In this document: positions 11,201 through 21,610 of the stretch, one piece after another
Numbering within the stretch: the first letter of the stretch is position 1
How the letters are laid out: the number at the start of each line of letters is the position of its first letter
DNA from: Heterostelium album PN500
Taxonomy: Eukaryota; Evosea; Eumycetozoa; Acytosteliales; Acytosteliaceae
Assembly (NCBI RefSeq): GCF_000004825.1
Contig: NW_008805101.1
Coordinates: forward strand, 1 to 28,280
Direction of reading: 5' to 3'
Length of the DNA: 28,280 bases
The notes under the pieces: generated by a model
The model's input: the letters and a program-made list of their open reading frames with translations, nothing else
Told to the model about the DNA's origin: nothing
Databases searched by the model: none
Translations under genes and position numbers: made by a program

Positions 11201-14200
11201 TGCAGGCAAAACAATGTCAGTACCAAGTTCCTCGGCAATAATAGTCATGGTGGCGAGTGCGGAATCACGGAGTGGTTTCTTGGCGTCGGCCAATAGCGCC
11301 AGGACACCTGGTAATAGCATTTTGGCGGATTTGTCAAACGATGGACCAACGGCTGTTGTCAACATATTAATTAATGTCAAAGTAGTCGTGATAACTTTTT
11401 GGTTCTTATCGGTGAGAGATCCCTTGGCTAGACAACTGACAAGGTTACCCAACTTTGGTTGGAGTTTAAGATTGGCGTCAACAACAAAACGCTCAATCTC
11501 TTCGAGTGCAGCTTGACGTTGTTTCCAATCATTATCACTCAAATTTGTAAGGATGATACCACCTAGTTTCGAGCTGATGTCGGTTCTAGGGATTTCATTT
11601 TCTACACGCGATTGACGTGATGCAGCTGGTGGACGCTGATCTTTGATCTTACTGAACTCCTTATCGATAGTGTCGAGGATCTGACGCTTAATATCAGCAA
11701 CATAGTCGAATACCGCTGATCCAATTGCAATACGAAGTACACAAAGAACCTTGATGGCAGAGGTCTTTACTGGTGTGGAGATCGACTCTAAACAACCCTT
11801 CAAAAAATCAAAGAGTGGTTTATAGTTGAAACATTGAACGCCAAACTCCTCCAATGCGACTGCCATCCATGCCAATGCTGATTCTGTGAGCTTTGCATTC
11901 TTGTTGTTCAGGGCAACCGGGTAGATGAGTTGGAATACAACTTGTGGTGAGACAGCTTCGCATATGGAGGATAGAGTTGAATTGGCAGTGTCTTTTAGTT
12001 TGACATCTGTTAGCTTCTCAATGATGGGACCAACACAATTGGTAATTGTCTGTTTGGTAAAAGTAGAGTCAGAGTTGGCCAACTGTCCTATGATTGCCAG
12101 CATGTTATTCATAACCTGGAAGTTGGCTTCCTTCCAACCTGGTTTCTCTTGGAGGTATTGTATCAATGTATCGGCACAATCAGTTGCACTGGACTGAACG
12201 ATATCCAATATCTTCTTGGTAGAGTCGGCACGATCGTTTAGATTCTGACTTTCAAGACCACTGAGGATCTCACGTGGAATAGTCTTGCTCAGCTTGGCTG
12301 CGAGGTCGTCTAATCCACCACCATATGAAGCGGTAGTTGTGGTGGTGGTTGTTGTAGTTGATTTTGCAGAGGTTGATGATTTCGATGCAGGCTTCTTTGA
12401 TGATGAAGCTGGCTCGTCGTCGTCAGGCTCACCTGCCGATGCCGCAACTGGAGTGGGTGCAGTTGGCATCAAGTCCTTGACTTTCTTCAACTTGATTGGA
12501 TCCAACTGGTTAAAGTATGGAGCCATTCCACGCTCACCAATGATCGAGGAAAACAATGCAAATGTCTTGGCGGCAGCATCTCTCACTGGCTCTGCGGTGT
12601 CATTCAAGCAGTCCATCATCGACTTGGCAAGCTGCTTGGCAACTTTGGTGATGTCCTGTGGTTTCTTTGTGGTGGACATTGCCTTGTGTAGGAAGTTGAG
12701 TGTTTCAATCTTGATTTGTGCAACTTTGTTTGCCATGAGTGCAATAAGTTCGTCGATGATATCAGAGATTCCAACACAACGACTGACCAGTTGATTCATA
12801 GTGGTGTGTACGGCTGGAACAACCTGTGGTTTCTTTTCTTTGTAACGCTCCATAATTGGAATGACCATACCCTTGACAAACTGTGTAAAGTGATTACGTA
12901 GACCCTCACCCATGAGTCCGATGGCAACGATAGCCTTGGTAACAATCATGACGTTGGTGTCACTCAGTGTCTTCTTGAGAACGCTCACCAACTCTCTAAA
13001 ATCACCATTCTCAATCTTGGGTGATGAATTCAAGAGATCTACCAACATATCGACTTGAGCCTGACGCTCTTGCCACTTCTTTGACTCCATACCCTCGTAG
13101 AACTCTGGTCCAATCTTTGATAGAATATTAACTGCATCGATCATTGAATATGGATCGATTTCTTCAACTTCAACAACTACCGCTCCTCCTTCTAAATAAT
13201 CATAAAACATTTGTAAGTATCGAAAATTAAAAAAAAAAATCATATTAATTAAACTTACTAGCACTCTTTGCAGCGGCAGCTTGTGCTTTGGCAGCTTCAG
13301 ATCTCATATATTTCAATGGAACAGCAGGATCACCTGGTAACTTTTCAAATTGTTCATTTAATGTTTTTAACTATATAATAATAATAATTATTATTATTAA
13401 TAGAGGTATTAGTATTTAAATAATAAAAAAATTAAGAATAATAGCTTATCATACTTGTATTGGTGTTAAACTATCCAACAATGGTAATAATCCTTGTTTC
13501 ATCCATCGATATACCTCGACGATAAGGTTACTTGCTTCCTCTCTGACATTCTTATCTCTGTTTTCAAACCATGGTTGATACTGTTTCATTATACTCTTTA
13601 TATTTATAACTTTTGGTCCAAATGTTCTATATATATAAAATAATTTGATGTTTAGTAAGTTTAGTTCAAGTTGATATGTGTTGATGTACCTACTTTAATG
13701 ATTCTCTAAGTGCGATAAGTGATGCAACCGATACCTTGAGTGAGCTGCTGGTTGTTCCCTTCAGTAGATTCTCAATTACTGGCTCGGGTGAATCTGCTTC
13801 GATAGTAGCAATGAGAACATCAACAGTCTTATCCTTAACCTTTGGACGAGTAGAAGAGAAACATTTCTCTACCAGTGTAGGTACAAATGAAGGTGCAAAT
13901 CTTTAAATAATAATATAGTTGATAATATAGTTGATAAGTTAGTAATGTTTATGTGTTTTGTGATTGATTGTAAGCTATATTAAAAACTTACGTTTTAACA
14001 ACATCACATCTATCTATAAATGCTGAAAGAGTATCCAATACTTTCTCTTGTACCATTGGGTTGATATCAGAGAGATACTTTTTAAAGTTTGGACCGTGCT
14101 CATTGAACAGTGATCCAGTGGTTTCGAATGAATTCTTAAACTTGATTGTCAATTCTTCGAACCCACTAACACGCCACCTCCAATTCTTATGAGAAATACG

Positions 14201-14239
14201 ATCTTCAATAGATCCAGATGGTGTTTCTTCATCTGCCAT
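8207..14239 (-). CDS. mtaA: XMAP215/CP224 family microtubule polymerase with TOG domains
   Basis: Five minus-strand exons (14239-13992, 13900-13694, 13626-13455, 13370-13259, 13191-8207) join in phase to 1907 residues. TOG1 spans roughly residues 1-235 (WRWRVSGFEEL at the start), TOG2 about 255-490 (MESKKWQERQAQVDMLVDLL), TOG3 about 550-770, TOG4 about 800-1040 (DNDWKQRQAALEEIERF) and TOG5 about 1120-1380. Linkers are S/T/K-rich (poly-T near 530-545; a basic SPSRTS-type stretch near 1050-1080), as expected for microtubule binding. The last 500 residues hold helices, Q-runs and a T/S/N-rich tail. D. discoideum CP224, about 2000 residues with five TOG domains, is a centrosomal and microtubule-tip protein needed for spindle and centrosome function. 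The symbol is by homology. The long antisense ORFs across it are shadows. Confidence 0.95.
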
Positions 14240-14521
14240 CTCTCTTTATTTTATTATATATATATGTTATCTGTCTATACTATCTTTATATTTATAAAAT
14301 AATAAATAATATACTTTAAAAACATGAAAAAATAATATAAAAAAAAAAACAAAAGATACAAAAAGTTTAAACCTTTTTTAAATAAACAATGATTTTATAA
14401 GATAGCTATACTCTATCTATCTTAATATTTATATATATAATTTTAAACGATTTTAAAAAATAATAAAGTTATTTAGAAAAAAAAAAAACAAAAACTAAGT
14501 GATTAATTAACATCATTAATT

Positions 14522-14529
14522 TTTGGCGC
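14522..14529 (+). promoter_or_regulatory. Candidate E2F site (TTTGGCGC) upstream of the XMAP215 gene
   Basis: TTTGGCGC fits the E2F/DP consensus TTTSSCGC exactly and sits inside GGCGCGC, 283 bases upstream of the XMAP215 start codon, in sequence otherwise almost free of G and C. Dictyostelids have E2F and a retinoblastoma-like protein, and XMAP215 is a mitotic gene, so cell-cycle control is plausible but inferred. Confidence 0.4.
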
Positions 14530-15345
14530 GCTTTCAACAAAAAACTTTAAATTTGTTTTTTTTTTTTTAATTAATTATTAAAAAGAAACATGTGTAATGT
14601 TTAATAGTTTGTTTATTGTATTACAAAGTTTTTTTTTTTTTAATTATAATTCAAGCAAAAAAAATAGTTTTGTTTTACCAATATCTTAAGTGGATTCTTT
14701 AGCTTCTGTAACTTTTGATCTCACCAGTGGGATTGCTTTAACACTAAATAAATACATTTGGGAAATATTGAATTGTAAATGTAATATTTGATAAAGGTAG
14801 TTGGATTTGTTGTGAAAACTTAAAAATGAACAAAATTGGTAAAGATAATTAAAGTACAGGAAAAAAAAAAAGTATGTTTAGTTTTGTTATTTTTTTCAAT
14901 ACTAATAAAATGTGAAACTCCAAAAAGTTATTATATATGATTTTACATTTTTATTTATTTTTTTTTCATTTTATTTTAATATATTATTATTGGTTAATAA
15001 ACTATCTAAACGTTCACATCTATCTTTCAGAATGATTATCATCGGTGATGCTGTCAATACCAAAATCGTTATTGATGATACGATCTACCATCTCTTATCT
15101 ATGTTATATATGTCTTGTATTTGTGATATTGAAGTAATGTAATGAAAAAATAAAGTGATAATATAGGTAGTTTGTATTAGATTAATTAAAATTTAATTTT
15201 ATAAAGGTGAAAAAAATTAGTGATTTGGTGATTTGGTTGTTTGGTTGAGTAGTTGTTTTGTTGTGCTATGTTTTTGATTGGAAATAATATTAAACTAATA
15301 AAATAATTATGAATGATAATGTTGCTAATTGTTGTTGTTATTAAT
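14530..15345. other. Spacer with small unassigned coding-like pieces
   Basis: AT-rich. A minus-strand piece 14743-14686 follows a proper AG acceptor and reads VKAIPLVRSKVTEAKEST then stop, like a terminal exon. Around 15000-15142 both strands are open: the plus strand after an AG acceptor at 15029-15030 reads MIIIGDAVNTKIVIDD and ends at TAA 15140-15142, and the minus strand reads SPMIIILKDRCERLDSLLTN. I cannot join these into one gene with matching phases. They may be exons of a small unrecognised gene or relics. Confidence 0.3.
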
Positions 15346-15876
15346 TTAAAGAGAAACACCACATGCATATGCCATCTGTTGGTGAGCCTCCAAACCGATG
15401 AGAGCGGTAGCCTTGGCAGCTTCGTCGGATGCTTCGTTGTAGAGTTGAGTGTAACGAGCAAGACCATTCTTGACTTCGTTTGCGTCCAATTGGTCGACTG
15501 GTACGGCTTCGACGGCGTTGATATAGCATGAGGCATCTGGGTTGATGAAAGCGAATCCACCGCTGATAAAGTATTTATCAACGTCACCGCTCTCGTGGTG
15601 AACTTGAACAACACCTGGCTTCAACTCTGCAATCTTTGGGATGTGATTCTTGAGAACACCAAAGACACCACGAGCACCTGGCAATGTGAGCATTTGGACC
15701 TTCTTGTTCTTGAAGAGAATTTGGTGTGGTACCATGAATGAGAATGACAAGAGATCGTCAGCGTTGACTGCTGCTCCTTCACTTGCAAATGTTCTCTTTG
15801 TGATATAGCTGTTGTTGTTGTTGATCATCGATGATCTAACCAAACCTGATGTTCTACCAATAAAGTTTTTAAACAT
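15346..15876 (-). CDS. atp5D: Mitochondrial F1-ATP synthase delta subunit
   Basis: A single intronless ORF of 176 residues on the minus strand; human ATP5F1D has 168. The first 35 or so residues are rich in R, S and N with no acidic residue (MFKNFIGRTSGLVRSS...KRTFASE), a typical mitochondrial targeting peptide probably cut near residue 30-35. The mature part shows the family's beta-sandwich: LSFSFMVPHQILFKNKKVQM, then LPGARGVFGVLKNHIPKIAELKPG, FISGGFAFINPDASCYINAVEAVPVD, and a C-terminal helical pair rich in alanine. This subunit, homologous to bacterial epsilon, forms part of the central stalk that couples the c-ring to F1 rotation. It lies on the same strand as the C2-WW gene, whose stop is 404 bases upstream. 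The gene symbol is by homology only. Confidence 0.93.
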   Translation of the reverse strand: MFKNFIGRTSGLVRSSMINNNNSYITKRTFASEGAAVNADDLLSFSFMVPHQILFKNKKVQMLTLPGARGVFGVLKNHIPKIAELKPGVVQVHHESGDVDKYFISGGFAFINPDASCYINAVEAVPVDQLDANEVKNGLARYTQLYNEASDEAAKATALIGLEAHQQMAYACGVSL

Positions 15877-16280
15877 TTTGTTTTTTTTTTTATTATCGTA
15901 AAGCTGAAACTAAACTAAACTAAATTTAATCTAAACTAATAAATAAATCGAACTCCAAAATGGAATGAATAATAATATTTTGTTTTGATTGATGATCGTA
16001 AGAGTGTGTTGTGTGTTAATGAGACACTATGATTTTTTTTTTAATTTTTTTTTTTGAATTTTTTTATTTTCCATTTTTTTTTTTAATTTTTAAAAATTCA
16101 TTTTTGTGAAAAAAAAAAAAAAAAAAAAGAAACGAGACCAATGCCTCACATTCACACATATTTTTTGATCAACATTTGTATAATTTTATTATTATTTTAA
16201 ATGATGTAGTATTACAAAAATGATTATAATCATAATTATGATTTCGTTAGGCAAGTTTTATGTTGTTTAAATGATATGAT
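15877..16280. promoter_or_regulatory. Spacer upstream of the ATP synthase delta gene
   Basis: It contains a T-rich tract at about 16031-16110 and an 18-base A run (about 16111-16128), which would act as promoter of the delta-subunit gene and 3' region of the C2-WW gene. A short inverted repeat TTATAATCATAATTATGA lies at about 16222-16242. No gene seen. Confidence 0.45.
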
Positions 16281-18015
16281 TTAGTGACAATGGTGGTGTC
16301 CGTGACAGGAGGAACCAGATGAAGATGGATATCTGTAGGCATAGGTATATCCTGTTGTTGGATAGGCGTATCCTTGTGGAACTTGTTGTGGATATGCACC
16401 TGGATATATACCTGGTTGTTGTTGCTGTTGTGGGTAGTAGTATTGTGGAGCTCCAACAGCTGCTGGTGGTTGTGGTGCATAGGATGGCGCTGCATATGGT
16501 TGTCCATGGGCACCCATTGTATATTGTAATTGTACACCTGGTTGAATATAAGTTGGTTGTGGAAGTTGTTGTGGTGCTGGCTTAGGTGGCGCACTTATTT
16601 GTGTTGGAGCAATTGGTTGTATTGGTTGAATAAATTGTTGTTGTGGTTGCTGTGGTTGTTGTTTTGGTTGTTGAATGGTTTGTTGTTGTGGAATTTGCTG
16701 TACAGGTGTTGTTGAAGTTGGTGTGGTATTTGGAGTTGTTGGTGAAACTGTTTGTTGGTTTGGCAAGATCGATGGTAATGAACTTGCTTGTGAGGTGATT
16801 GAGATTGGACTGGATGTTGGTACCGACGATGAAATTGAAATGGGTACACTTGGTGTTGATGAAACAGTTGTTGTTGGCAAGCTCCAATGTGAGGTCTTAG
16901 TGGCGTGATCGACATAATATATCGAACCATCGGGAGCAACTCTTTTCTCCCAATTTGCTGGGAGAACCTCTGGTTCTTTTGGTAATGAAGCTGTCACTAC
17001 AGTCTCTGTACGATTACTATTGTTATTATCAATTAATGGTTTGAATTGACTAAAGAATGGTTGACCATCTTGAATTCCAACGTCGGTGTGAACACCACCC
17101 AGCATCTGACAGGTGAGTGGAGCATTGTGGAAGAAGACATCTCCTTCGATAGCACCGACAACCATTTGCTGGTGGAGAATGGGCTCGACAAATCCAATCT
17201 TGCAGTTGTCACCTATGTGTGAGATATCACTTACGTAGTTTCGCAAGGTGATATTGGCCTGTCCGTATGCAGGGTCGGTCGTGGCATTATAGGAACGAGA
17301 TTGATGGACAGTGAAAACCAGTGGATTGGCAAGGAGTTGTTGGAGTGTTGTTTCTACTATAATCTGGTCAACGTCATCCCATGTAGTTTGGGTGGTTCGC
17401 TTAGACTTTAACAGTCGTTTCTCACGATCGGCTGACGATGTCTTAAGGGGGTCGTGGATGCTGTATGAGAGGAATTTCTCAACTTGTGCATCCATAGGCG
17501 AAAGAGCACCAGGATAGAAATTTGCACGAATAGATTTGATTGTGAGCAAAGTTTCGTTAAGCTGAGCCATCTCCAAGTCAAATTCGACTGTTCCATTTGG
17601 TTTGCCTTGGTTACGGATGACAATACGGTGATGAATGGGACCATTGATAATGTTGGTATAATCAATTGAGAATCCACCAACAAACTTGTCTGCACCAATG
17701 ATATGTGCATCGTACACCTCTATCTCAAAGTGTTTACCATCCAACTTCTCACCTTTTGTATGATAGATGAATGATGTTTCAAATTTGAAATTGGCATTCA
17801 AAGTCTTTGCCAATGTTTCTGTTTTAAATTTTTTATTTTGATCGAAATAAAACTATAAAGTTTAACCATATATTAATAAGAATCTCAATCTCGAGTAGTA
17901 TTGCCACTTTGATATTTACCTTTATATATGGATCAATTGCAGTATTTGTATCATTATTTAAACTTAAATTTAATGCTTTAACATTACTTAATTTAACAGA
18001 ATAGTTTATTGTCAT
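16281..18015 (-). CDS. C2 domain and WW domain protein with P/Q-rich, GYP-like tail
   Basis: Two minus-strand exons (18015-17920 and 17852-16281) join in phase to 555 residues. Residues 1 to about 130 form a C2 domain (DPYIKFYFDQ spans the splice, then FETSFIY, FEIEVYD and DKFVGGFSIDY), expected to bind membranes, perhaps with Ca2+. A region of about 170-310 has no family I can name (NPLVFTVHQSRSYNATTDPA...). A WW domain sits at about 328-358 (LPANWEKRVAPDGSIYYVDH ending in HWSLP), with the second tryptophan in place; it should bind PPxY-type ligands. The remaining 195 residues are S/T-, then Q/P-rich, with repeated YPQQ/GAYP units and a histidine-cysteine end CHGHHHCH that could bind metal. 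C2 plus WW recalls NEDD4-type ligases, but there is no HECT domain. Confidence 0.85.
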
Positions 18016-18391
18016 TATTATAAGAGCACAGTAAGTAAATTTAAAAATAAAATTATTTGTAGAAAAGTGAGTGATTTTAAAATAAAATTATTTGTATTTA
18101 TTAAAAAATAAAAAAGAAGTGTTAGTTTTGGTAAAATTTTTTTTTATTTTTTTCTTATTCTTCCAAACATAGGAAACTTTTTGGCCAAAAATCTTTGCTA
18201 ACCAAAATTGATATCAAAATGTTAAAATTTTTTTGATAGGGGTAGAATCAAATTCCTGGGAATGATTTTAATCAACAATCTTTTATTAAAATCAGCATTA
18301 TAATAAAAGGTATCTAGTTAGAATGTTGATTTTTTATTTTTTATTTTTATATGTTCAAAAAAGCTTTTATATGTTACAATAATAAAATATT
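18016..18391. other. Spacer with the second copy of the dispersed AT-rich repeat
   Basis: Holds the promoter of the C2-WW gene and the 3' region of the FNIP gene. The reverse complement of about 18238-18290 shares two 13-base blocks with 3421-3475. A 10-bp inverted repeat (18263-18272 with 18284-18293, TGATTTTAAT) lies inside it. No gene seen. Confidence 0.5.
18238..18290 (-). repeat. Dispersed AT-rich repeat, copy 2
   Basis: Read on the minus strand it carries TTTAATAAAAGAT and TTTGATTCTACCC in the same order and similar spacing as 3421-3475. See that entry for the caveat about AT-rich sequence. Confidence 0.4.
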
Positions 18392-20242
18392 TTAAATATG
18401 GATCTGTTTAAGTTGAGCAATCTTATGTGATGTCCAATAACGGAATATGTGGTCGCGTAGATGATCAATGTTTTCGATTGATAGAAAACCACCAAATAAT
18501 TTCTTGTCTATAGCTAAAAGAGTGTTCTCATCGACCATTCTAATTTCCATTGGGATAAAGTTTGGTTTAGTTAGTTGAACATGAATCTTTCGTGTTGGTG
18601 AGGATAACAGGTATTTCGATTGGAATGATGGTACACGGAGATATGTGACAGTATCGGGGATTGCACCCTCGCCAATAAGCATTTGACCAAAAAATTCACC
18701 AAGAACCAACTCAGTCACTGAACTAGGAATAACACCGGGGACAAGAGCTAAACTATATCTATCTCCAAATTCAAGACGCTGCAATCCCTCCGGAAGGACA
18801 CCCGGCTCCAATGGTTGATTAAAATTTGGACCAAGTATAAGTGTTTCAAGAGTGGAAGGGAGCACACCAACACCAATCGGTTGATTAAATTTGATTCCAA
18901 ATTGAAGTGTTGTAAGTCCACGTGGGAGAATACCAGGTGCAATGAGTTGATTGAATTCCATACCGAAAATTAATGTTCTCAATGAGTTTGGAAGTTGATT
19001 TGGCTCTAGTTCACGGTTGAAATTACTAGAGAATCTTAGATATTTTAGTTTTTTTGGGAGAACTAGTTCGTTGTTGAATGCAACTCCCAGATTCAAGTAG
19101 GTCAGAGAGTTTGGTAGTACTTTCTTTCTTATTACATCGTTATAATCACGTCCAAAAAATATAGTATCGATTGATTCAGGAAGTGCTCGAGGTTCAAGAG
19201 TTTTCTGGAGAGAATGGATTCTCAAGCGAGTACAGGAAGTTGGAATGACATCTGCATCCAAACTATGCGAATAATAGGTTGGCAGTGTAAGGCTGGTAAT
19301 AAACGGTGAAATGCTTCCTGGGAGCAGTTTGTTATTTGTTGAGCCTAAAGAAAGGTGAGTAACAGAGGCTGGCAACACCAAGCTGGCATCATAATTAAAA
19401 GTATGTCGGAGTACCAACTTTCTCAGACCATATGGCAGTGAATCTTTACCAAAAGACAATCTATTACCGTAGCCTGTTGTAAGTTTAATCAAAGAAGATG
19501 GAAGTTGTCCTGCTTCAATATTTAAATTGAATTGGTTGGAAAGTGTTAGTCTTTGGACAGACTGTGGAATGTCACCCGGTTTTAAAGGTTGGTTGAAAAC
19601 TTGTCCTAGATGCAAATGAGTAAGACCATCGGGAAGTATTCCTTCCTCCAAAGGAAAGTCATAGTGTGATCCTAAATTGATTTGTTTTACAGTCTTGGGA
19701 ATTAGACCGGGTGGAATTGCTGTACTGAATTTCAAACAATCAAAATCAATGTTTACAATGATTCCTTTGATTGTGCTGAGCATCTCTTTAAAAATATCAA
19801 GTCCATCTTTAACTTGTTGATAGATTATAAAAGTAATAGATACTTTACTATCATTTGGAATAGAGTCAATACTAAAACATACTAGTGAGTCATTTAAATA
19901 AACAATATATTAATAATTAGTAGAAATTAATTATTATCTTTTTGACTTACATGTTTTATGATCAAGTGAGTCGAATCTACTTTCACTTGGTTCGTTTTGA
20001 GTTGGTGGCCATACTAAATTTAAATCTCTATCACAAATCGATTGTGTGATGTTTTTTCGAAAAGATTTCAGGTGATGATATCCGATGTGTTGAGTCTTTA
20101 GGTTTGATGCATCAAAGTAGAGGAATCGCTCTCTATTTTCATATAGTCGCTTTGTTGCTAACACAAAACATATCTTATCGAATGGTGAGTCGACAAAAGA
20201 AAGAATATGTCTAGTTATGATGTGAGGTAGATTGTTTATCAT
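18392..20242 (-). CDS. FNIP-repeat protein with F-box-like N-terminus
   Basis: Two minus-strand exons (20242-19951 and 19881-18392) give 593 residues. The N-terminus (LPHIITRHILSFVDSPFDKI) resembles an F-box-like helix that many dictyostelid FNIP proteins carry. From about residue 160 to 545 there are some 16 repeats of about 22 residues with the pattern LPxxLxxLxLGxxFNxPLxPG; the repeats near residues 380-500 are closest to the consensus (for example LPSTLETLILGPNFNQPLEP), and the earlier ones have drifted. FNIP repeats form a leucine-rich-repeat-like solenoid in a family greatly expanded in Dictyostelium; partners are mostly unknown, and F-box context would suggest substrate choice by an SCF ubiquitin ligase. 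The splice joins T|TA in phase. The ORF has no internal stop, so it is probably functional. Confidence 0.88.
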
Positions 20243-20312
20243 TCTTTTGTTTGTTTACAACTTTGTTCGATTGTTGTTATAAAAATAAAGATGATTTAAA
20301 ATGTATTATAAT

Positions 20313-20315
<3 letters not shown>

Positions 20316-20344
<29 letters not shown>
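20316..20344. repeat. 29-base poly-T tract
   Basis: Uninterrupted T run lying about 75 bases upstream of the FNIP gene's start (a poly-A run on the gene's own strand). Such tracts are common in dictyostelid spacers and often mark nucleosome-free DNA. Confidence 0.9.
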
Positions 20345-20352
<8 letters not shown>

Positions 20353-20362
20353 GTTAACGGTG

Positions 20363-20575
20363 TGGTGAAGCTTTTTGGAAATTTTATGGAGTATTGGAAG
20401 CAATACCAAGTTCGAAGTATGATGATTGAGCCCACAACAACAACAACAGTTCTTTCCCATGTTTCGATCTTTAAACAATACAGAGTATCCACAACAAACA
20501 CACCCATTATTAAAGGAACTGTTGTTACAATTAAAATCATACGTTCAACAACTCTACTTTCTCAAACAAAAATAA
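20363..20575 (+). pseudogene. Q-rich coding remnant
   Basis: From 20426 to the TAA at 20573-20575 the plus strand reads SPQQQQQFFPMFRSLNNTEY and continues with a leucine/glutamine heptad-like stretch ending LYFLKQK, plainly protein-like. Directly upstream in the same frame are two stops (TGA TGA at about 20420-20425), beyond which the frame again looks coding back to about 20363 (LEILWSIGSNTKFEV). I find no start or intron; I infer the 3' end of a dead gene. Family unknown. Confidence 0.3.
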
Positions 20576-20883
20576 AAAAACTTATTTAGATTGTTTATTT
20601 ATAATTGTTTATTTGAATTGTAATTCTCGTTGTTTACATTGTTATTAGTTTGATAGGTGAAGTTGGTTGGTGTCAAAGGGTGTTCTTCAAAATATCGGAT
20701 GAAGTTTGAATTGATTGTGAATTGTATATTCTTAATATTTTGATCGGATTCATCTTTCTAATGATCTGTAACCGATTTTTTATCACTCTGTTGCTTGAAA
20801 TATCAACATTAAGGTAACTAAATAGTATATAAACTATTATATATTCCAAACTAATTGTTTTTTTTTTATTTATTATAATAAAC

Positions 20884-21303
20884 AGCTATGTACCAAAATA
20901 CGGAAGTAGAGAAATCATTGTTATTTATTCTAGTTTGACAACCTGTGACAAAGTATACTTTTATATACGGAGAAGGTTAAAGATTCTAAGAAATAATTGG
21001 GATCCTAAACCTACAACCTTTTTTCTTAATCTTAACCGTTGTATTGGATATTTCCCTTCTTCTTCTTTAAACTTTGCATTCAATGAATTTTATAAGAATT
21101 ACTTAGTTCGTTACATAGCAAAGCAAGACCCTCAAAAGTTTTTTATTGGTAATTTGATGTCAGGTGGTGGTCAAAATCGATTTTAATGTCAATTTTGGGT
21201 CGTTTATCCTTCGTTGAAAATGTTATCAAATCCTTCTCGAGATAAGATTGAGAAGTTGATTAATATTCTAAGAGTTTCTAGCTTCTCAATACAAAATAAT
21301 TAA
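20884..21303 (+). pseudogene. Truncated copy of a mitochondrial ADP/ATP carrier
   Basis: A single frame runs from about 20884 to TAA at 21301-21303 with one internal stop (TAA, 21184-21186). Its middle matches the ADP/ATP translocase family: IGYFPSSSLNFAFNEFYKNY corresponds to the RYFPTQALNFAF region, followed by DPQKFFIGNLMSGGG (family NLASGGAAGA) and, past the stop, WVVYP (family FVYPLD). The carrier's usual PxDxxRxR signature, arginine pairs and the rest of the six-helix body are absent. Intact carriers have about 300 residues and exchange ADP for ATP across the inner mitochondrial membrane; this piece covers about one third and cannot do so. It is probably a partial duplicate that has decayed. 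Confidence 0.7.
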
Positions 21304-21610
21304 TAATTAATTATTCAATTTAAGAAATTTCAAAATAATTTAGTATTAAATTTCATATATTCAAATATCACAGCACGTCCTATCCAAACCTTATTTTTGA
21401 TAACTAGGTAATGGGGGTAATGTGGATATGAAATAAAGATGTAATGTGTATAGATGGTTATTTTTGGTTTGTGATATAATAATAGTAGTGTTTTTGTTTT
21501 ATTATTATATTGAAAGATGATTATTTTCAAACTTCTTTAAAGGATTGAATAGAGTGACCTGTGATAGTTAATTCACCATACCAGATCAAACTGTAGTAGT
21601 ATTCATACTA
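21304..21610. other. Spacer, nothing recognised
   Basis: AT-rich 3' flank shared by the carrier pseudogene (+) and the Crinkler-type gene (-). No ORF, RNA or repeat of note. Confidence 0.5.

Noticed and set aside
10956-11516. 186-residue plus-strand ORF opposite the XMAP215 gene
   Set aside because: Antisense shadow of a long conserved coding exon; no start context, introns or recognisable motif of its own.
12285-12794. 169-residue valine-rich plus-strand ORF
   Set aside because: Its valine run is the complement of the threonine codon run in the XMAP215 linker; a shadow.
15186-15614. 142-residue minus-strand ORF overlapping the ATP synthase delta gene
   Set aside because: Alternative frame of the delta-subunit coding region running into its AT-rich 3' flank.
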